From: Bdellovibrionales bacterium
Lineage (GTDB): Bacteria > Bdellovibrionota > UBA1018
Direction of reading: 5' to 3'
Assembly: GCA_947380295.1 (NCBI GenBank)
Contig: CANCQK010000012.1
Coordinates: 1-64,000 of the forward strand
Length of the DNA: 64,000 nt
Shown here piece by piece: positions 1 to 11,815 of this stretch (within the stretch, counting starts at the first letter, position 1; every line of letters begins with the position of its first letter). The position numbers and the translations under genes were made by a program. The notes beneath the pieces were generated by a model, which was not told where the DNA came from, searched no databases, and saw only the letters and a list, made by a program, of their open reading frames with translations.

Positions 1-170
1 AATGAGGTTTCATTGCAATAGTTCCAAACGAAATTCACCGACCGCGCAAGCCGATCTAATCGGTTCATCTTCGAGCTGCCCTTGAGGCGGTATCTTAGGG
101 TCGTGACTACTACGTTCGGGTCTTTTGGCTTTTTTGCTGCCATTTTTCGCTTGGGTTTCTCAGCAACCAT
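1..170 (-). CDS. IS200/IS605-family TnpB/OrfB-like protein, N-terminal fragment (runs off left edge)
   Basis: The minus strand from an ATG at 170 is open to the window edge (56 codons). The product starts with a Lys-rich stretch (MVAEKPKRKMAAKKPK). A segment with RYRLK and then NFVWNYCNETS follows, which is the typical N-terminal signature of the RNA-guided nuclease/transposase-accessory family TnpB (IS605 OrfB). A plausible promoter lies upstream, with TTGACA at 207-202 and TAGATT at 185-180 and a 16-bp spacer. The RuvC-like active site and the zinc finger would lie outside the window, so activity cannot be judged. No TnpA is visible on this side. The family call rests on a short N-terminal match and is moderately sure. 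Confidence 0.65.
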   Translation of the reverse strand, partial: MVAEKPKRKMAAKKPKDPNVVVTTLRYRLKGSSKMNRLDRLARSVNFVWNYCNETS

Positions 171-179
171 TTCTTTACC

Positions 180-207
180 AATCTATCTGAGTACGGATGT
201 ATGTCAA
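180..207 (-). promoter_or_regulatory. Candidate promoter of the TnpB-like gene
   Basis: On the minus strand a perfect TTGACA (207-202) is followed after 16 bp by TAGATT (185-180), about 10 bp before the ATG at 170. The match is by eye only; the short leader would leave little room for a ribosome binding site beyond the AAAGAA just before the start. Confidence 0.35.
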
Positions 208-280
208 GGCATGCCGCACTGACGTGCGGGCGCCTTATATCCCGCCCCTGAACGGGCGAGTTTTACGGCGCATGTGATAA
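208..280 (-). repeat. Hairpin-rich end of the IS605-like element
   Basis: Two inverted repeats lie between the TnpB-like gene and the upstream pterin gene: CCGCAC-TGAC-GTGCGG (about 213-228) and CGCCC-CTGAAC-GGGCG (about 243-258). Subterminal hairpins are what IS200/IS605 elements use as transposase recognition ends, so this is probably the left end of the element. The second hairpin could also serve as a terminator for the gene ending at 300, although no clear T-run follows it. Confidence 0.4.
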
Positions 281-299
281 GGAAAAACGGTTCAGAATT

Positions 300-695
300 T
301 CAGTCGCTCAGCCTGACCGCTCCAGTTTCCACTCCGCTCATCTCGCAGAGGGCAACTAGAATTGAGCTCAGTTTGAGCGACGGATTTTCTTGAATCCAAG
401 CACTAGAAATCAGTTGGCTGATTGCTTTCTGAAAATAGGTGCAAAGAGTTTCGCACGTTGGAAACTCTCGGACCTCAGGGGAGACTGCGGCACAATCATT
501 TAGGTACTGCGATTCTAGCTGACTGACGAGCCCTTTGACCTTCTCTCGAAATTCGATGATGTCGATGATTTTGCCATTTCTTGGCGTACCGGAGAGAACT
601 ATTTCTAGGTTCCATAAGTGAGGGTGCGGCACTTCGTAACCTGCAAGCGAGTGGGATGCGACAAACTGAAATTTAACGATCAATTCTGTCTTCAT
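300..695 (-). CDS. Divergent 6-pyruvoyl-tetrahydropterin synthase/QueD-family protein (second of tandem pair)
   Basis: The protein is about 131 aa. The fold signature is visible: a first-strand F-x-A-S-H, then H-P-H-L-W in the place of the usual HGHNY, a Gly-rich turn with G-K-I-I-D, YLND, and PTCETL where the family has PTSENL. The family makes 6-pyruvoyl- or 6-carboxy-tetrahydropterin from dihydroneopterin triphosphate. Here the catalytic Cys four residues before the paired His is Tyr, and the DH dyad near YLND is absent. The protein may therefore be a non-canonical enzyme or a partner subunit. A GTG at 698 and an ATG at 695 both follow the TGA of the upstream paralogue without a gap, so the two genes are very likely co-translated. 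Confidence 0.7.
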   Translation of the reverse strand: MKTELIVKFQFVASHSLAGYEVPHPHLWNLEIVLSGTPRNGKIIDIIEFREKVKGLVSQLESQYLNDCAAVSPEVREFPTCETLCTYFQKAISQLISSAWIQENPSLKLSSILVALCEMSGVETGAVRLSD

Positions 696-698
696 CAC

Positions 699-1202
699 TC
701 AGCTCTGAGGTTTCCAAATGCAGCAGGCGCCCTGTCCTGGGGATTCCTCAACTCGAAACTCGACGGACTCAATCAGGTCATATCCCGGCTTATTTTGAAG
801 GGCTGAAATGAGCCGTCGACAGCACTCGGCTGCGAGAGTCTCTGAGGTGATGTTATCTAGGGCTAGGAGGACAACATCTTCATTGGGGAGGACGTAGTGC
901 TTCGCGCCCAGCGAGAATTCGATCTGAGCACTGCTCTGCTCGCCGAGTTTAAGATACGGGTTTTGGGTCGGGATGAGAACGCGCTCGTCCCAGGCCTCAC
1001 AGAGTTCCTCGATCGCCTTTTTTATGTCAGAAAACGGGACAAGCTTTTCAAACTCAATGGCTTTGAGGCCCAAAGTGACTTCGGTCGTATAGTTATGCCC
1101 ATGCAGACGTTCAAACGTCCCATCCGGGAAAACGGTTAAATGTGCGGCCGAAAACTTCAGGTATTCTTTACGGATACGGATTTGGTGTCGATAGGAGTTC
1201 AT
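699..1202 (-). CDS. 6-pyruvoyl-tetrahydropterin synthase/QueD-family protein (first of tandem pair)
   Basis: The protein is 167 aa. It carries FSAAH near residue 17, then ERLHGHNY, giving the three zinc-binding His, and later SDIK, WDERVLIP and NITSETLA. These are family hallmarks of QueD/PTPS. The catalytic Cys of QueD (C-x-x-x-H-G-H) is Phe here, followed by Glu, and the canonical Asp-His pair reads Asp-Glu. That pattern departs from both QueD and classical PTPS. No other queuosine or folate gene lies in the window, so the product cannot be assigned. The stop codon abuts the start of the downstream paralogue. The ATG start has only a weak upstream purine run. Confidence 0.8.
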   Translation of the reverse strand: MNSYRHQIRIRKEYLKFSAAHLTVFPDGTFERLHGHNYTTEVTLGLKAIEFEKLVPFSDIKKAIEELCEAWDERVLIPTQNPYLKLGEQSSAQIEFSLGAKHYVLPNEDVVLLALDNITSETLAAECCRRLISALQNKPGYDLIESVEFRVEESPGQGACCIWKPQS

Positions 1203-1272
1203 TCGTTCTGTTGAATATCAAAAACTAGCCAGAGGCGCATTACTAAACTGGATCGATGAGTTCAACATACTA

Positions 1273-2568
1273 CTATTCGGTCGTGCCAATCGCATGTCTC
1301 GCCTGGAGCCCCGCGAACTCATATCTCTTGAGAGTATCAATGGCTGCTCGAAAACCACTTTTTACGATGTCAGACATTTTTTTGGGCGAAAATGTGAAGT
1401 GCTCACCAAAGAAAAGACTCGTATCCTGCGGATTGGGGTGGATATAAATCGTGTCTACGTTGCTTCGTAAATGGAGTTCGGCCTCCATAATTTCACAAAT
1501 CTTGTGCCGGTGAATGTCTGAAATCCCCTCAGCTCGGCAATAGTCTGAAACAGCTTGAACAGCATTGACTTGAGTCTGTTTATTGTAAATCGTGGCATTA
1601 ATTTTTTGCTCGATCAAAAGGTAAATCGACTGAATCACGATCGAAGGGAGTCCTCTCTCCGTCAGTGATCCAATTTCTGAGGTCATATGGTAGGGTTGAT
1701 GGGTGTAGCTTGCGATCACCAAGTCTGCCCCATTGTCGACTGCAACGTGGGTTGATAACGTGTCCCGAATCTCACCATCTATGTAATGGTAGGTGTGTCC
1801 CGCTGAGTGTTTAATTGCATGTGGGGCAAAAATTACAGGGAGTGCCATACTCGCTGCACAGGCGTCTGAAATCTGAATATCGTTGTTATATTGGCAGGTC
1901 AGGTCACTGGGTGGGGGTTGGAAGCTATGCTTGCCAAAAATAACTTTTCTGGAATGATTCAGTTGGGTAGCTACTACGAAAAGGTCTGCCGAGTAATCAA
2001 GAAATGCATTAGATGGTAGAACTTCCTCTCTTAAGTATTGCTCTACTCCTGAGATAGAAAAAATTCCTGAGACTTTGAGCCAGTCCAAATTAAAAAGGCC
2101 ATCCCAGCTCCCGTCAGCCCATCCCGTAAAAAGTCTTTGTAACCGACCAACTTGAGAAAGTTGGTCGGTGAGTGAGGGTGCCCGGAGTTTGAAAGCTTTT
2201 TGGTAAGTCAGACGTGGCAGAGGCTTAGGGAAGGTATCTCTGGGGTCTGATGAAGTTGCCTTTCTACCAAGGAAAGAATTTACTATATTTTCCAGAGAAT
2301 AACCAGCGGCCAAGTATGCTGAAATCAATGAGCCAGCGCTGGATCCAACATAAGTTGAAATTTCGAGCCCGTCTGAGCTCGATGAATTTTGTACGGGCAA
2401 TTGAGAGGTTAGACCTCCCTTAAATTGAAACCCCTTCTCCTGGAGAGCCAGTGCTACACCCAAATGGAATGCACCCGCTTTTGTTGCGCCGCCGCTGCAA
2501 ACAAACGCGACTTTCTTCTTGGGTCCGATTTGAATCAGGGACTCATTTTGCTGGTTTTGGCCCGACAT
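1273..2568 (-). CDS. Patatin-like phospholipase
   Basis: With the ATG at 2568 the protein is 431 aa. It has the patatin oxyanion-hole glycines (CSGGATKAG, residues 24-32), the nucleophile elbow G-S-S-A-G with Ser77, and Y-I-D-G-E further on, supplying the catalytic Asp of the Ser-Asp dyad. The family hydrolyses acyl chains of phospholipids. I chose the internal ATG because the upstream extension to 2781 would run far into the divergent gene and resembles antisense rather than coding sequence. No signal peptide is seen, so it is either cytosolic or exported by another route. The gene lies 70 bp upstream of the pterin pair and in the same direction; a functional link is not evident. Confidence 0.88.
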   Translation of the reverse strand: MSGQNQQNESLIQIGPKKKVAFVCSGGATKAGAFHLGVALALQEKGFQFKGGLTSQLPVQNSSSSDGLEISTYVGSSAGSLISAYLAAGYSLENIVNSFLGRKATSSDPRDTFPKPLPRLTYQKAFKLRAPSLTDQLSQVGRLQRLFTGWADGSWDGLFNLDWLKVSGIFSISGVEQYLREEVLPSNAFLDYSADLFVVATQLNHSRKVIFGKHSFQPPPSDLTCQYNNDIQISDACAASMALPVIFAPHAIKHSAGHTYHYIDGEIRDTLSTHVAVDNGADLVIASYTHQPYHMTSEIGSLTERGLPSIVIQSIYLLIEQKINATIYNKQTQVNAVQAVSDYCRAEGISDIHRHKICEIMEAELHLRSNVDTIYIHPNPQDTSLFFGEHFTFSPKKMSDIVKSGFRAAIDTLKRYEFAGLQARHAIGTTE

Positions 2569-2629
2569 GCGATTTACACTACTTGAATTCAGGAGTTGTG
2601 GAAATACAATAAGGTAGGGGGCAGTGAAA

Positions 2630-6228
<3,599 letters not shown>

Positions 6229-6247
6229 TCGCTTGTTTTCTGTTTGT

Positions 6248-6306
6248 GACATTTTAACCCCCCTAAAATGTCATAGTTGAGGTTATTTTAACCCCCCTAA
6301 AATGTC
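6248..6306 (+). repeat. Duplicated palindromic element upstream of the first AAA/DUF4143 ATPase gene
   Basis: A 22-bp sequence beginning ATTTTAACCCCCC and ending TAAAATGTC occurs identically at 6251-6272 and 6285-6306, a 34-bp period. The first copy is inside a 9-bp perfect inverted repeat (GACATTTTA at 6248-6256, TAAAATGTC at 6264-6272); the second keeps 6-bp arms. It ends 23 bp before the ATG at 6330, so an operator or other protein-binding site is the likely role. A related palindrome precedes the other DUF4143 gene in this window. Confidence 0.75.
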
Positions 6307-6329
6307 TATTTCATGTTAGCCTGTCGATT

Positions 6330-7685
6330 ATGGAACGTTTAGCGCTATCGGAGCTCAGTCGGTGGTGGAAGTCGAAACCAGGAACGCGCAAGCCGCTGAT
6401 TCTCCGAGGCGCGCGTCAGGTAGGGAAGTCGTTTTTGGTGCGAGACTTTTGTGCTCGACAGGGCATTCAGTGCCTTGAGCTGAACTTTGAGCGGGAGCCG
6501 AGCCTTCGAAAATTGTTTCTTGAGGGGCACAACTCAAAAACTGTCTCGTTGTTAGCAACTCATTTTGGAAAGGCGCTAGGTCCAGGAACAGTGCTTTTTT
6601 TAGATGAAATTCAAGCTGCCCCAGAGATTTTTGCGCGTTTGCGTTACTTTTTCGAAGACACGCCCGAAATTGCTGTAATAGCTGCAGGCTCATTGCTTGA
6701 GTTTGCTCTTGCTGAGGCTCATTACAGCGTGCCGGTGGGGCGAGTAGAGTACCTCTATCTGGGGCCATTAGTGTTCGAAGAGTATTTAGCGGCTCTTGGG
6801 GAGTCGGCACTTCTTGCTCTTTTGAGAGAATGGAATCCTGACTTGCCAGAGACTTGGATTCCAGAAGTGTTTCATCAGAAACTGGGTTCGTACGTCCGTG
6901 ATTTTAGTTTGGTGGGCGGCATGCCTGAGGCGATTAATGCGTTTCTACCTTCACGTGATTTTCTGCGAACTGCTCAAGTTCAGCGAAGTCTACTGGATAC
7001 CTATAAGAATGATTTTGCAAAGTATCGAAGGAGGACGCCCATTGAAAGGCTGGATCGGGTTTTTGGTGCTATTCCGTCGCAAATAGGAAAAAAATGGGTT
7101 CACGCGCGAGTGAGTCAGTATGAAAAAGCGGCTGCAGTTCAAAGCACTTTAGATCTTCTCTGTATGGCTAAGGTTGCGCATTGTGTTTTTCATACTTCTG
7201 GAAATGGTGTTCCACTAGCGGCCGAAAAAAAGGATCAAATTTTCAAATTGTTGTTTCTTGACGTGGGCTTGGCTGGGAACCAACTCGGGCTTCGAGCCGT
7301 CGATGTGCTCGACCTGCAGAGTTTCGCCAGGGTAAATGAGGGTGCCCTTGCAGAGCAGTGGATTGGTCAGCATCTTTTAGAGCTACGAGAATTTTCGGAA
7401 AATCCTGAAATTTTCTATTGGGTTAGAGAAAAAGCTGGCTCGATGGCTGAAGTGGACTATCTTTTTACCTGCGGTCCCAGGGTCATTCCTGTCGAGGTGA
7501 AATCAGGTCCAACCTCGAGAGCCAAGTCACTTCAAGTCTTCCTTGATGAGAAGAAAAATTCCAAATTTGGTGTGCTCTTTTCTCCTAAAGTAGCCCGCTG
7601 GTCACCTCAGTTGAAGGTTTTGGAATTGCCGTTTTACTTGGTAGGACAGCTGAGTAGAATTTGTAGCTACCTAGATTCTCGATGA
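6330..7685 (+). CDS. AAA ATPase with DUF4143 C-terminal domain
   Basis: The protein is 451 aa. It has Walker A GARQVGKS (27-34), Walker B VLFLDEIQ (Asp92-Glu93), an AAA_14-type core, then the DUF4143 region. Near residues 372-393 an E-x-D ... E-V-K-S-G pattern suggests a PD-(D/E)XK nuclease-like fold, as is usual for this family. Members are abundant, often solitary and horizontally spread in bacteria and archaea, and their function is not settled. The gene stands alone: ligA ends 101 bp upstream and radA is convergent downstream. The duplicated palindrome just upstream hints at autoregulation. The start ATG lacks a strong Shine-Dalgarno. Confidence 0.88.
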   Translation: MERLALSELSRWWKSKPGTRKPLILRGARQVGKSFLVRDFCARQGIQCLELNFEREPSLRKLFLEGHNSKTVSLLATHFGKALGPGTVLFLDEIQAAPEIFARLRYFFEDTPEIAVIAAGSLLEFALAEAHYSVPVGRVEYLYLGPLVFEEYLAALGESALLALLREWNPDLPETWIPEVFHQKLGSYVRDFSLVGGMPEAINAFLPSRDFLRTAQVQRSLLDTYKNDFAKYRRRTPIERLDRVFGAIPSQIGKKWVHARVSQYEKAAAVQSTLDLLCMAKVAHCVFHTSGNGVPLAAEKKDQIFKLLFLDVGLAGNQLGLRAVDVLDLQSFARVNEGALAEQWIGQHLLELREFSENPEIFYWVREKAGSMAEVDYLFTCGPRVIPVEVKSGPTSRAKSLQVFLDEKKNSKFGVLFSPKVARWSPQLKVLELPFYLVGQLSRICSYLDSR

Positions 7686-7696
7686 ATTTTTTAGCA

Positions 7697-9154
7697 CTAC
7701 GCCGAAAAAAGACTCTTTAACTCCTCAATTCGAGAAATGAGGAAAAGATCAATTTTTTTGGCTCGCTGGTCCCGATTGAGTTTTTCAAGCAACGCTTTGG
7801 GAGTGCTCTTAGGGAGGACAATTGTCTTGAACCCCTGTCGCACAGCCTCTTCGACTCGAGAGTCCGACTGTGATACCCGGCGCACCTCGCCAGTGAGTCC
7901 AAGCTCTCCGATAAAGACACTTCCTAACGGGAGTTTTTTATCCTGGGAGCTCGACCAAATTGCAGCAGCGGCTGCGAGATCAGAGGCGGGCTCGTTGAGC
8001 TTAAGTCCACCCGCGACATTGAAAAACAGATCTTGCTCTGCAAGAGGAAGTTTCATGTGTTTTTCCAAGATTGCTGCGATGAGTGAAATTCGAGCCGAGT
8101 CAATCCCGACAGATGTGCGGCGAGGTACGGCCAGTCCCGAAGGGGTGACCAGAGCCTGGAGTTCAACTAAGAGGGGGCGAGTTCCCTCTAACAGAGCAGC
8201 GATTGAAGTGCCGGCGATGGATTCGGTTCGTTCGCTGAGAAATAAAGAAGAAGGGTTGGTGACTTCCTTTAGTCCTTCTCCGACCATTTCAAAGACGCCC
8301 AGTTCATGGGTGCTGCCGAACCGATTTTTTACAGTCCTTAAAAGTCGATAAGACTGGCCGCCTTCACCTTCAAAGTAAAGGACGGTATCCACCATGTGTT
8401 CGACCGTTTTCGGGCCGGCAATGTTGCCTTCTTTCGTGACGTGACCGACTAAGCAAATTGCGATTCCCGCAGTCTTGGCCAAAGTCATCAGTCGTGCCGT
8501 GACTTCGCGGACCTGACTGACACTTCCCTGTGCAGACTGAACATAGGCCGTTGAGAAGGTCTGTAGTGAGTCCATCACGATGATCTGAGGAGCGAGTTGT
8601 TGAATCGAAGCAAACACCTTTTCGAGCTGAGTCTCTGCTCCTAAAAAGATCTGTCCGTGTCCTTGGATGCCCAGGCGGTGCGCGCGACCCCGAATTTGAT
8701 CGATGGACTCCTCACCGCTGACATAAAATACCTTGATCCCCGGATTTTGATCACAAGCCCCTTTGGCCATTTGTAAAAGCAAAGTGCTCTTGCCAATCCC
8801 TGGATCCCCGCCGAGAAGGGTGAATCCGTCAGTGACGAGACCACCCCCCAGGACTCGGTTGAGTTCTGAAATCCCTGTGGAATATCGGGACAAAGTTTTT
8901 TGAGGTGCCGGAGAGCCGTCCTCCTGTGTTGTGGGGGGTGTGAGCTCGACCCATCCATCAGAGAGGTTTTCGGATTGATTTCTGGAGGATTTAAACTGCT
9001 CTCGAACATCAGCTAATGTGGTGCCGTCGGTCGGTGCAACGGGGGTGTCTTCGATGAATGAATTCCATTCGTCACAAGAGGGGCACTTACCAAGCCATTT
9101 TGCGATCACGTAGTCGCAGTTCTGGCACTTGTATTGCGTCTTAGGCTTTGCCAC
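7697..9154 (-). CDS. radA: DNA repair protein RadA (Sms)
   Basis: The protein is 485 aa. The N-terminal C4 zinc finger (Cys10, Cys13, Cys24, Cys27), the RecA-like Walker A GGDPGIGKST, the RadA-specific KNRFG motif and a C-terminal Lon-protease-like domain are all in place. RadA drives branch migration of recombination intermediates. The start is GTG at 9154; it overlaps the end of glpK by 14 bp, so the two are translationally linked although they have no shared pathway. Confidence 0.96.
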   Translation of the reverse strand: MAKPKTQYKCQNCDYVIAKWLGKCPSCDEWNSFIEDTPVAPTDGTTLADVREQFKSSRNQSENLSDGWVELTPPTTQEDGSPAPQKTLSRYSTGISELNRVLGGGLVTDGFTLLGGDPGIGKSTLLLQMAKGACDQNPGIKVFYVSGEESIDQIRGRAHRLGIQGHGQIFLGAETQLEKVFASIQQLAPQIIVMDSLQTFSTAYVQSAQGSVSQVREVTARLMTLAKTAGIAICLVGHVTKEGNIAGPKTVEHMVDTVLYFEGEGGQSYRLLRTVKNRFGSTHELGVFEMVGEGLKEVTNPSSLFLSERTESIAGTSIAALLEGTRPLLVELQALVTPSGLAVPRRTSVGIDSARISLIAAILEKHMKLPLAEQDLFFNVAGGLKLNEPASDLAAAAAIWSSSQDKKLPLGSVFIGELGLTGEVRRVSQSDSRVEEAVRQGFKTIVLPKSTPKALLEKLNRDQRAKKIDLFLISRIEELKSLFSA

Positions 9155-10631
9155 GGTACATCACTCGGCCAACAGCATCATGCCAGCGTTTCATGGTTTG
9201 CTCTCGATCTTGCGAGGACATTTGCGGCTTAAAAAGCCGATCTTGCTTCCAGGTGTTTTCAATGTCAGCCAGGTCAGTCCAGATGCCTGCGCCCAAACCC
9301 GCCGCAAAGATGGCGCCTAAGCTGGTGGTTTCTAAATATTTGGGTCGTCTGAGTTCCACTCCCAGAATATCGGACTGGAACTGCATGAGTAGATTATTCG
9401 CAGATGCACCCCCATCCACATTCATGGATGAAAGGGGCTTGCCCAAGTCTTTTTCCATCGCAGTAATAATATCAGCAGTTTGAAACGCGATGCCCTCTAA
9501 AACGGCGCGGGCAATATGGCCTTGATGGGTTCCTCGGGTAATTCCCGTCATGAGTCCGGTTGCGGTGGGGTCCCAATAAGGAGCCCCTAGTCCCGTGAGA
9601 GCAGGGACGAACACCACTCCCTCGCTCGACGGAACTGAACTGGCCAGGGCCTCAATCTCAGAGGAATCACGAATGAACTTAAGACCGTCTCTTACCCATT
9701 GAACAGCGGCACCGGCGACAAAGACGCTGCCTTCAAGTGCGTAAGTGTAATGATCAGCACTCAAAGCCCACGCAACGGTGGTAATGAGGCGGTGATTACT
9801 GAAGGCAGGTTTCTTACCTGTGTTCATGAGCAAGAATGCACCGGTTCCATAGGTGCACTTTGCGGTGCCTTCCTTCACGCAGGCTTGTCCCAGAAGAGCA
9901 GCTTGCTGATCACCCAAAACGCCAGTGATAGGAATTCCGTCAGGAAGCTCGGGAAAGCCCCGAGTTACCGCGAAAGTCCCTGTGGATGGGCAAACCTCGG
10001 GCCAAATCTCTAAGGGTACGTCTAAGGCTTTACAGAGGTCTGCGTCAAAGCGTTTCAGCAGCAGGTCAAAGCATAGCGTTCGTGACGCGTTGCTAGGTTC
10101 CGTAGAGTGAACGGCACCTCCTGACAGCCTGGCCATGAGAAAACTATCTACAGTCCCTGCAGCCAGTCGTCCCGCCTGATAGGCTGCTTTTACTTCGGAC
10201 CAATTCTTGAGTGCCCAGGACGCTTTTGTTCCTGAGAAATAAGGGTCGACCAGCAATCCCGTGCGCTTTTGGAAAAATGGCTCCAGGCCGCGAGACTTGA
10301 GGGTTTCGCAGAACTCTGCAGTTCGACGATCCTGCCAGACGATGGCTCTGCCCAGGGGTTCCAATGTTTGATTGTCCCAGAAGCAAAGGGTTTCCCTTTG
10401 GTTGGTGATCCCAATGGCTAGGATCTTCTTTGGATTGACGTGCTTGGTGACTTCTCGGATGGTTTGGAGGACTGTCGTAAATATGTCTTCCAGATCATGC
10501 TCGACCCAGCCTGGTTTGGGAAAGTGTTGCTCAAACTCAACCCCTGCTTCGGCGACTCGATTTAAGTCGGTGTCCATGAGGAGAGCTGTGGTTCCGGTGG
10601 TGCCTTGATCGACTGCGAGAATGTATTCCAT
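9141..10631 (-). CDS. glpK: Glycerol kinase GlpK
   Basis: About 496 aa, FGGY kinase family. It phosphorylates glycerol to glycerol-3-phosphate. The N-terminal DQGTTGTT phosphate loop, the GDQQAALLGQ segment, the TYGTGAF motif and DGGASANNLLMQFQ near the C-terminus fit GlpK closely. I set the start at the ATG at 10631 (MEYILAVDQG), which matches the family N-terminus, rather than at 10652. No GlpF or GlpD is next to it. Confidence 0.95.
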   Translation of the reverse strand: MEYILAVDQGTTGTTALLMDTDLNRVAEAGVEFEQHFPKPGWVEHDLEDIFTTVLQTIREVTKHVNPKKILAIGITNQRETLCFWDNQTLEPLGRAIVWQDRRTAEFCETLKSRGLEPFFQKRTGLLVDPYFSGTKASWALKNWSEVKAAYQAGRLAAGTVDSFLMARLSGGAVHSTEPSNASRTLCFDLLLKRFDADLCKALDVPLEIWPEVCPSTGTFAVTRGFPELPDGIPITGVLGDQQAALLGQACVKEGTAKCTYGTGAFLLMNTGKKPAFSNHRLITTVAWALSADHYTYALEGSVFVAGAAVQWVRDGLKFIRDSSEIEALASSVPSSEGVVFVPALTGLGAPYWDPTATGLMTGITRGTHQGHIARAVLEGIAFQTADIITAMEKDLGKPLSSMNVDGGASANNLLMQFQSDILGVELRRPKYLETTSLGAIFAAGLGAGIWTDLADIENTWKQDRLFKPQMSSQDREQTMKRWHDAVGRVMYRGKA

Positions 10632-10684
10632 ACCTGATTTAAGGGAATACATTTCCTGAGAGTTTCAAGCAAATGCTTTTAAGG

Positions 10685-11788
10685 CTAGATTTTGGCTTTG
10701 AGAGTTTGGATCATTTTGGCTTCATCGAGTACGGTTCCATTGGTCCGAGTGATGGAATCATTGAGCTTCCGAGTGACCTCGAATGCAGCGTTGTACTCGG
10801 TCAGCATTTTGTCCATTTGGCTGGATGTTCTCTCTCCCAGGTCTTTCAGGGTAGCCGTGACCTCGCGGAGGTGTTCGATATTGTCAGTGGGCTGGAGTGA
10901 GATCAGTTCTAGGTCTTCAACGGCCTTGTTGAGGGCCTTGAGGGTCTCCACGCTCTTGATGAGTTCGACCTTCGACTTTGCGACGATCTCAATGAGATTT
11001 TTAGCCTCCTGAGTCATCGATTTGATCGCCAGTCCGAGGTTCACGAGAGTCTTTTTAGCGTCTCGAATCCATTCCGACACGAGACCTTTCCAGTGGCTGA
11101 CCTCGGAAAGCGCCGCTGGTTCTGCCGGCATTTCAGGAGCTGCAGGAACGACTGGCACTGGCTCTAGAACTGGGGTTGCAGTGGGCGCCGGCGTCGGAAT
11201 CGCCGTTGGGTGGGGGTGGAGGATTTCATCGAGCCACTCTTCTTCGTGTCCTGAGAGCTTTTCCAATCGAGCAATTTCTTCTGCCGTTGATGTTTCGTTT
11301 AAGGTGAGCAGGGCGAGTAGGCTGCCATAAATCATCAAAAAGATCAGGAATACTAAAAAGTCATTGAGCCAAATGGACCGACTTCCTAAAAACCCAATTG
11401 GGTCTGAGTGGACGAGTAACTGAATTCCCTGCCCATTTTCAAAGTTCAGGACCTTGGAGTAGTAAAATTCCCCTTTGCGAGGCTCCAGGCTGAAGTTCTC
11501 TGGGTGAGAGCTCGCGTGGGAGTCGTAGTAAGGCTTGATCCAAAGCGGACGAGTCTCATCCCCTACCATGAGGTACTTCACCGCCCAGGAGATTGGATCA
11601 GATTCGTTCTTTTCGCGGGCGTAGAGCCTCAGCGCCTCGACTTGCTGGGTGACTTGATGGGACCATTGAAGCAGTGCTTCTACTCGGCGATTTTCGGCAG
11701 TGAGGGTATCGTAGGCAAACCAGGTGGCAGTCAGAGCGATGCTGGCAAAAAAAGAGAGTGATTTTTTGAGGAGGCGGTGAGTACTCAC
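10685..11788 (-). CDS. Membrane protein with periplasmic domain, proline-rich linker and long cytoplasmic coiled coil
   Basis: The protein is 367 aa and no family is recognised. Layout: transmembrane helix about 9-25, an extracytoplasmic domain of about 115 residues, transmembrane helix about 140-162, a Pro/Ala/Thr-rich linker about 190-225, then heptad-rich helical sequence to the end. This is the topology of a chemoreceptor or sensor, but the conserved MCP signalling tip is not seen and there is no HAMP. The start is a GTG at 11788, 27 bp after the hutG-like gene, with the purine run GAAGAAAGAAGA before it. It sits between an amidine hydrolase gene and glpK, so a role in sensing or scaffolding is only a guess. 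Confidence 0.6.
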   Translation of the reverse strand: MSTHRLLKKSLSFFASIALTATWFAYDTLTAENRRVEALLQWSHQVTQQVEALRLYAREKNESDPISWAVKYLMVGDETRPLWIKPYYDSHASSHPENFSLEPRKGEFYYSKVLNFENGQGIQLLVHSDPIGFLGSRSIWLNDFLVFLIFLMIYGSLLALLTLNETSTAEEIARLEKLSGHEEEWLDEILHPHPTAIPTPAPTATPVLEPVPVVPAAPEMPAEPAALSEVSHWKGLVSEWIRDAKKTLVNLGLAIKSMTQEAKNLIEIVAKSKVELIKSVETLKALNKAVEDLELISLQPTDNIEHLREVTATLKDLGERTSSQMDKMLTEYNAAFEVTRKLNDSITRTNGTVLDEAKMIQTLKAKI

Positions 11789-11815
11789 TCTTCTTTCTTC
11801 GGCAAGACTGCTGAT

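Noticed and set aside
618-806. Small plus-strand frame with a Cys/His pattern
   Set aside because: It lies antisense to the pterin genes, whose motifs are clear, and has no ribosome binding site of its own.
6330-7685. DUF4143 ATPase as part of a defence island
   Set aside because: Neighbours are ligA and radA, which are core genes, and no restriction, CBASS, Gabija or BREX components are present.
10685-11788. Methyl-accepting chemotaxis protein
   Set aside because: The conserved hairpin-tip sequence and HAMP domain are not seen; only the topology is similar.
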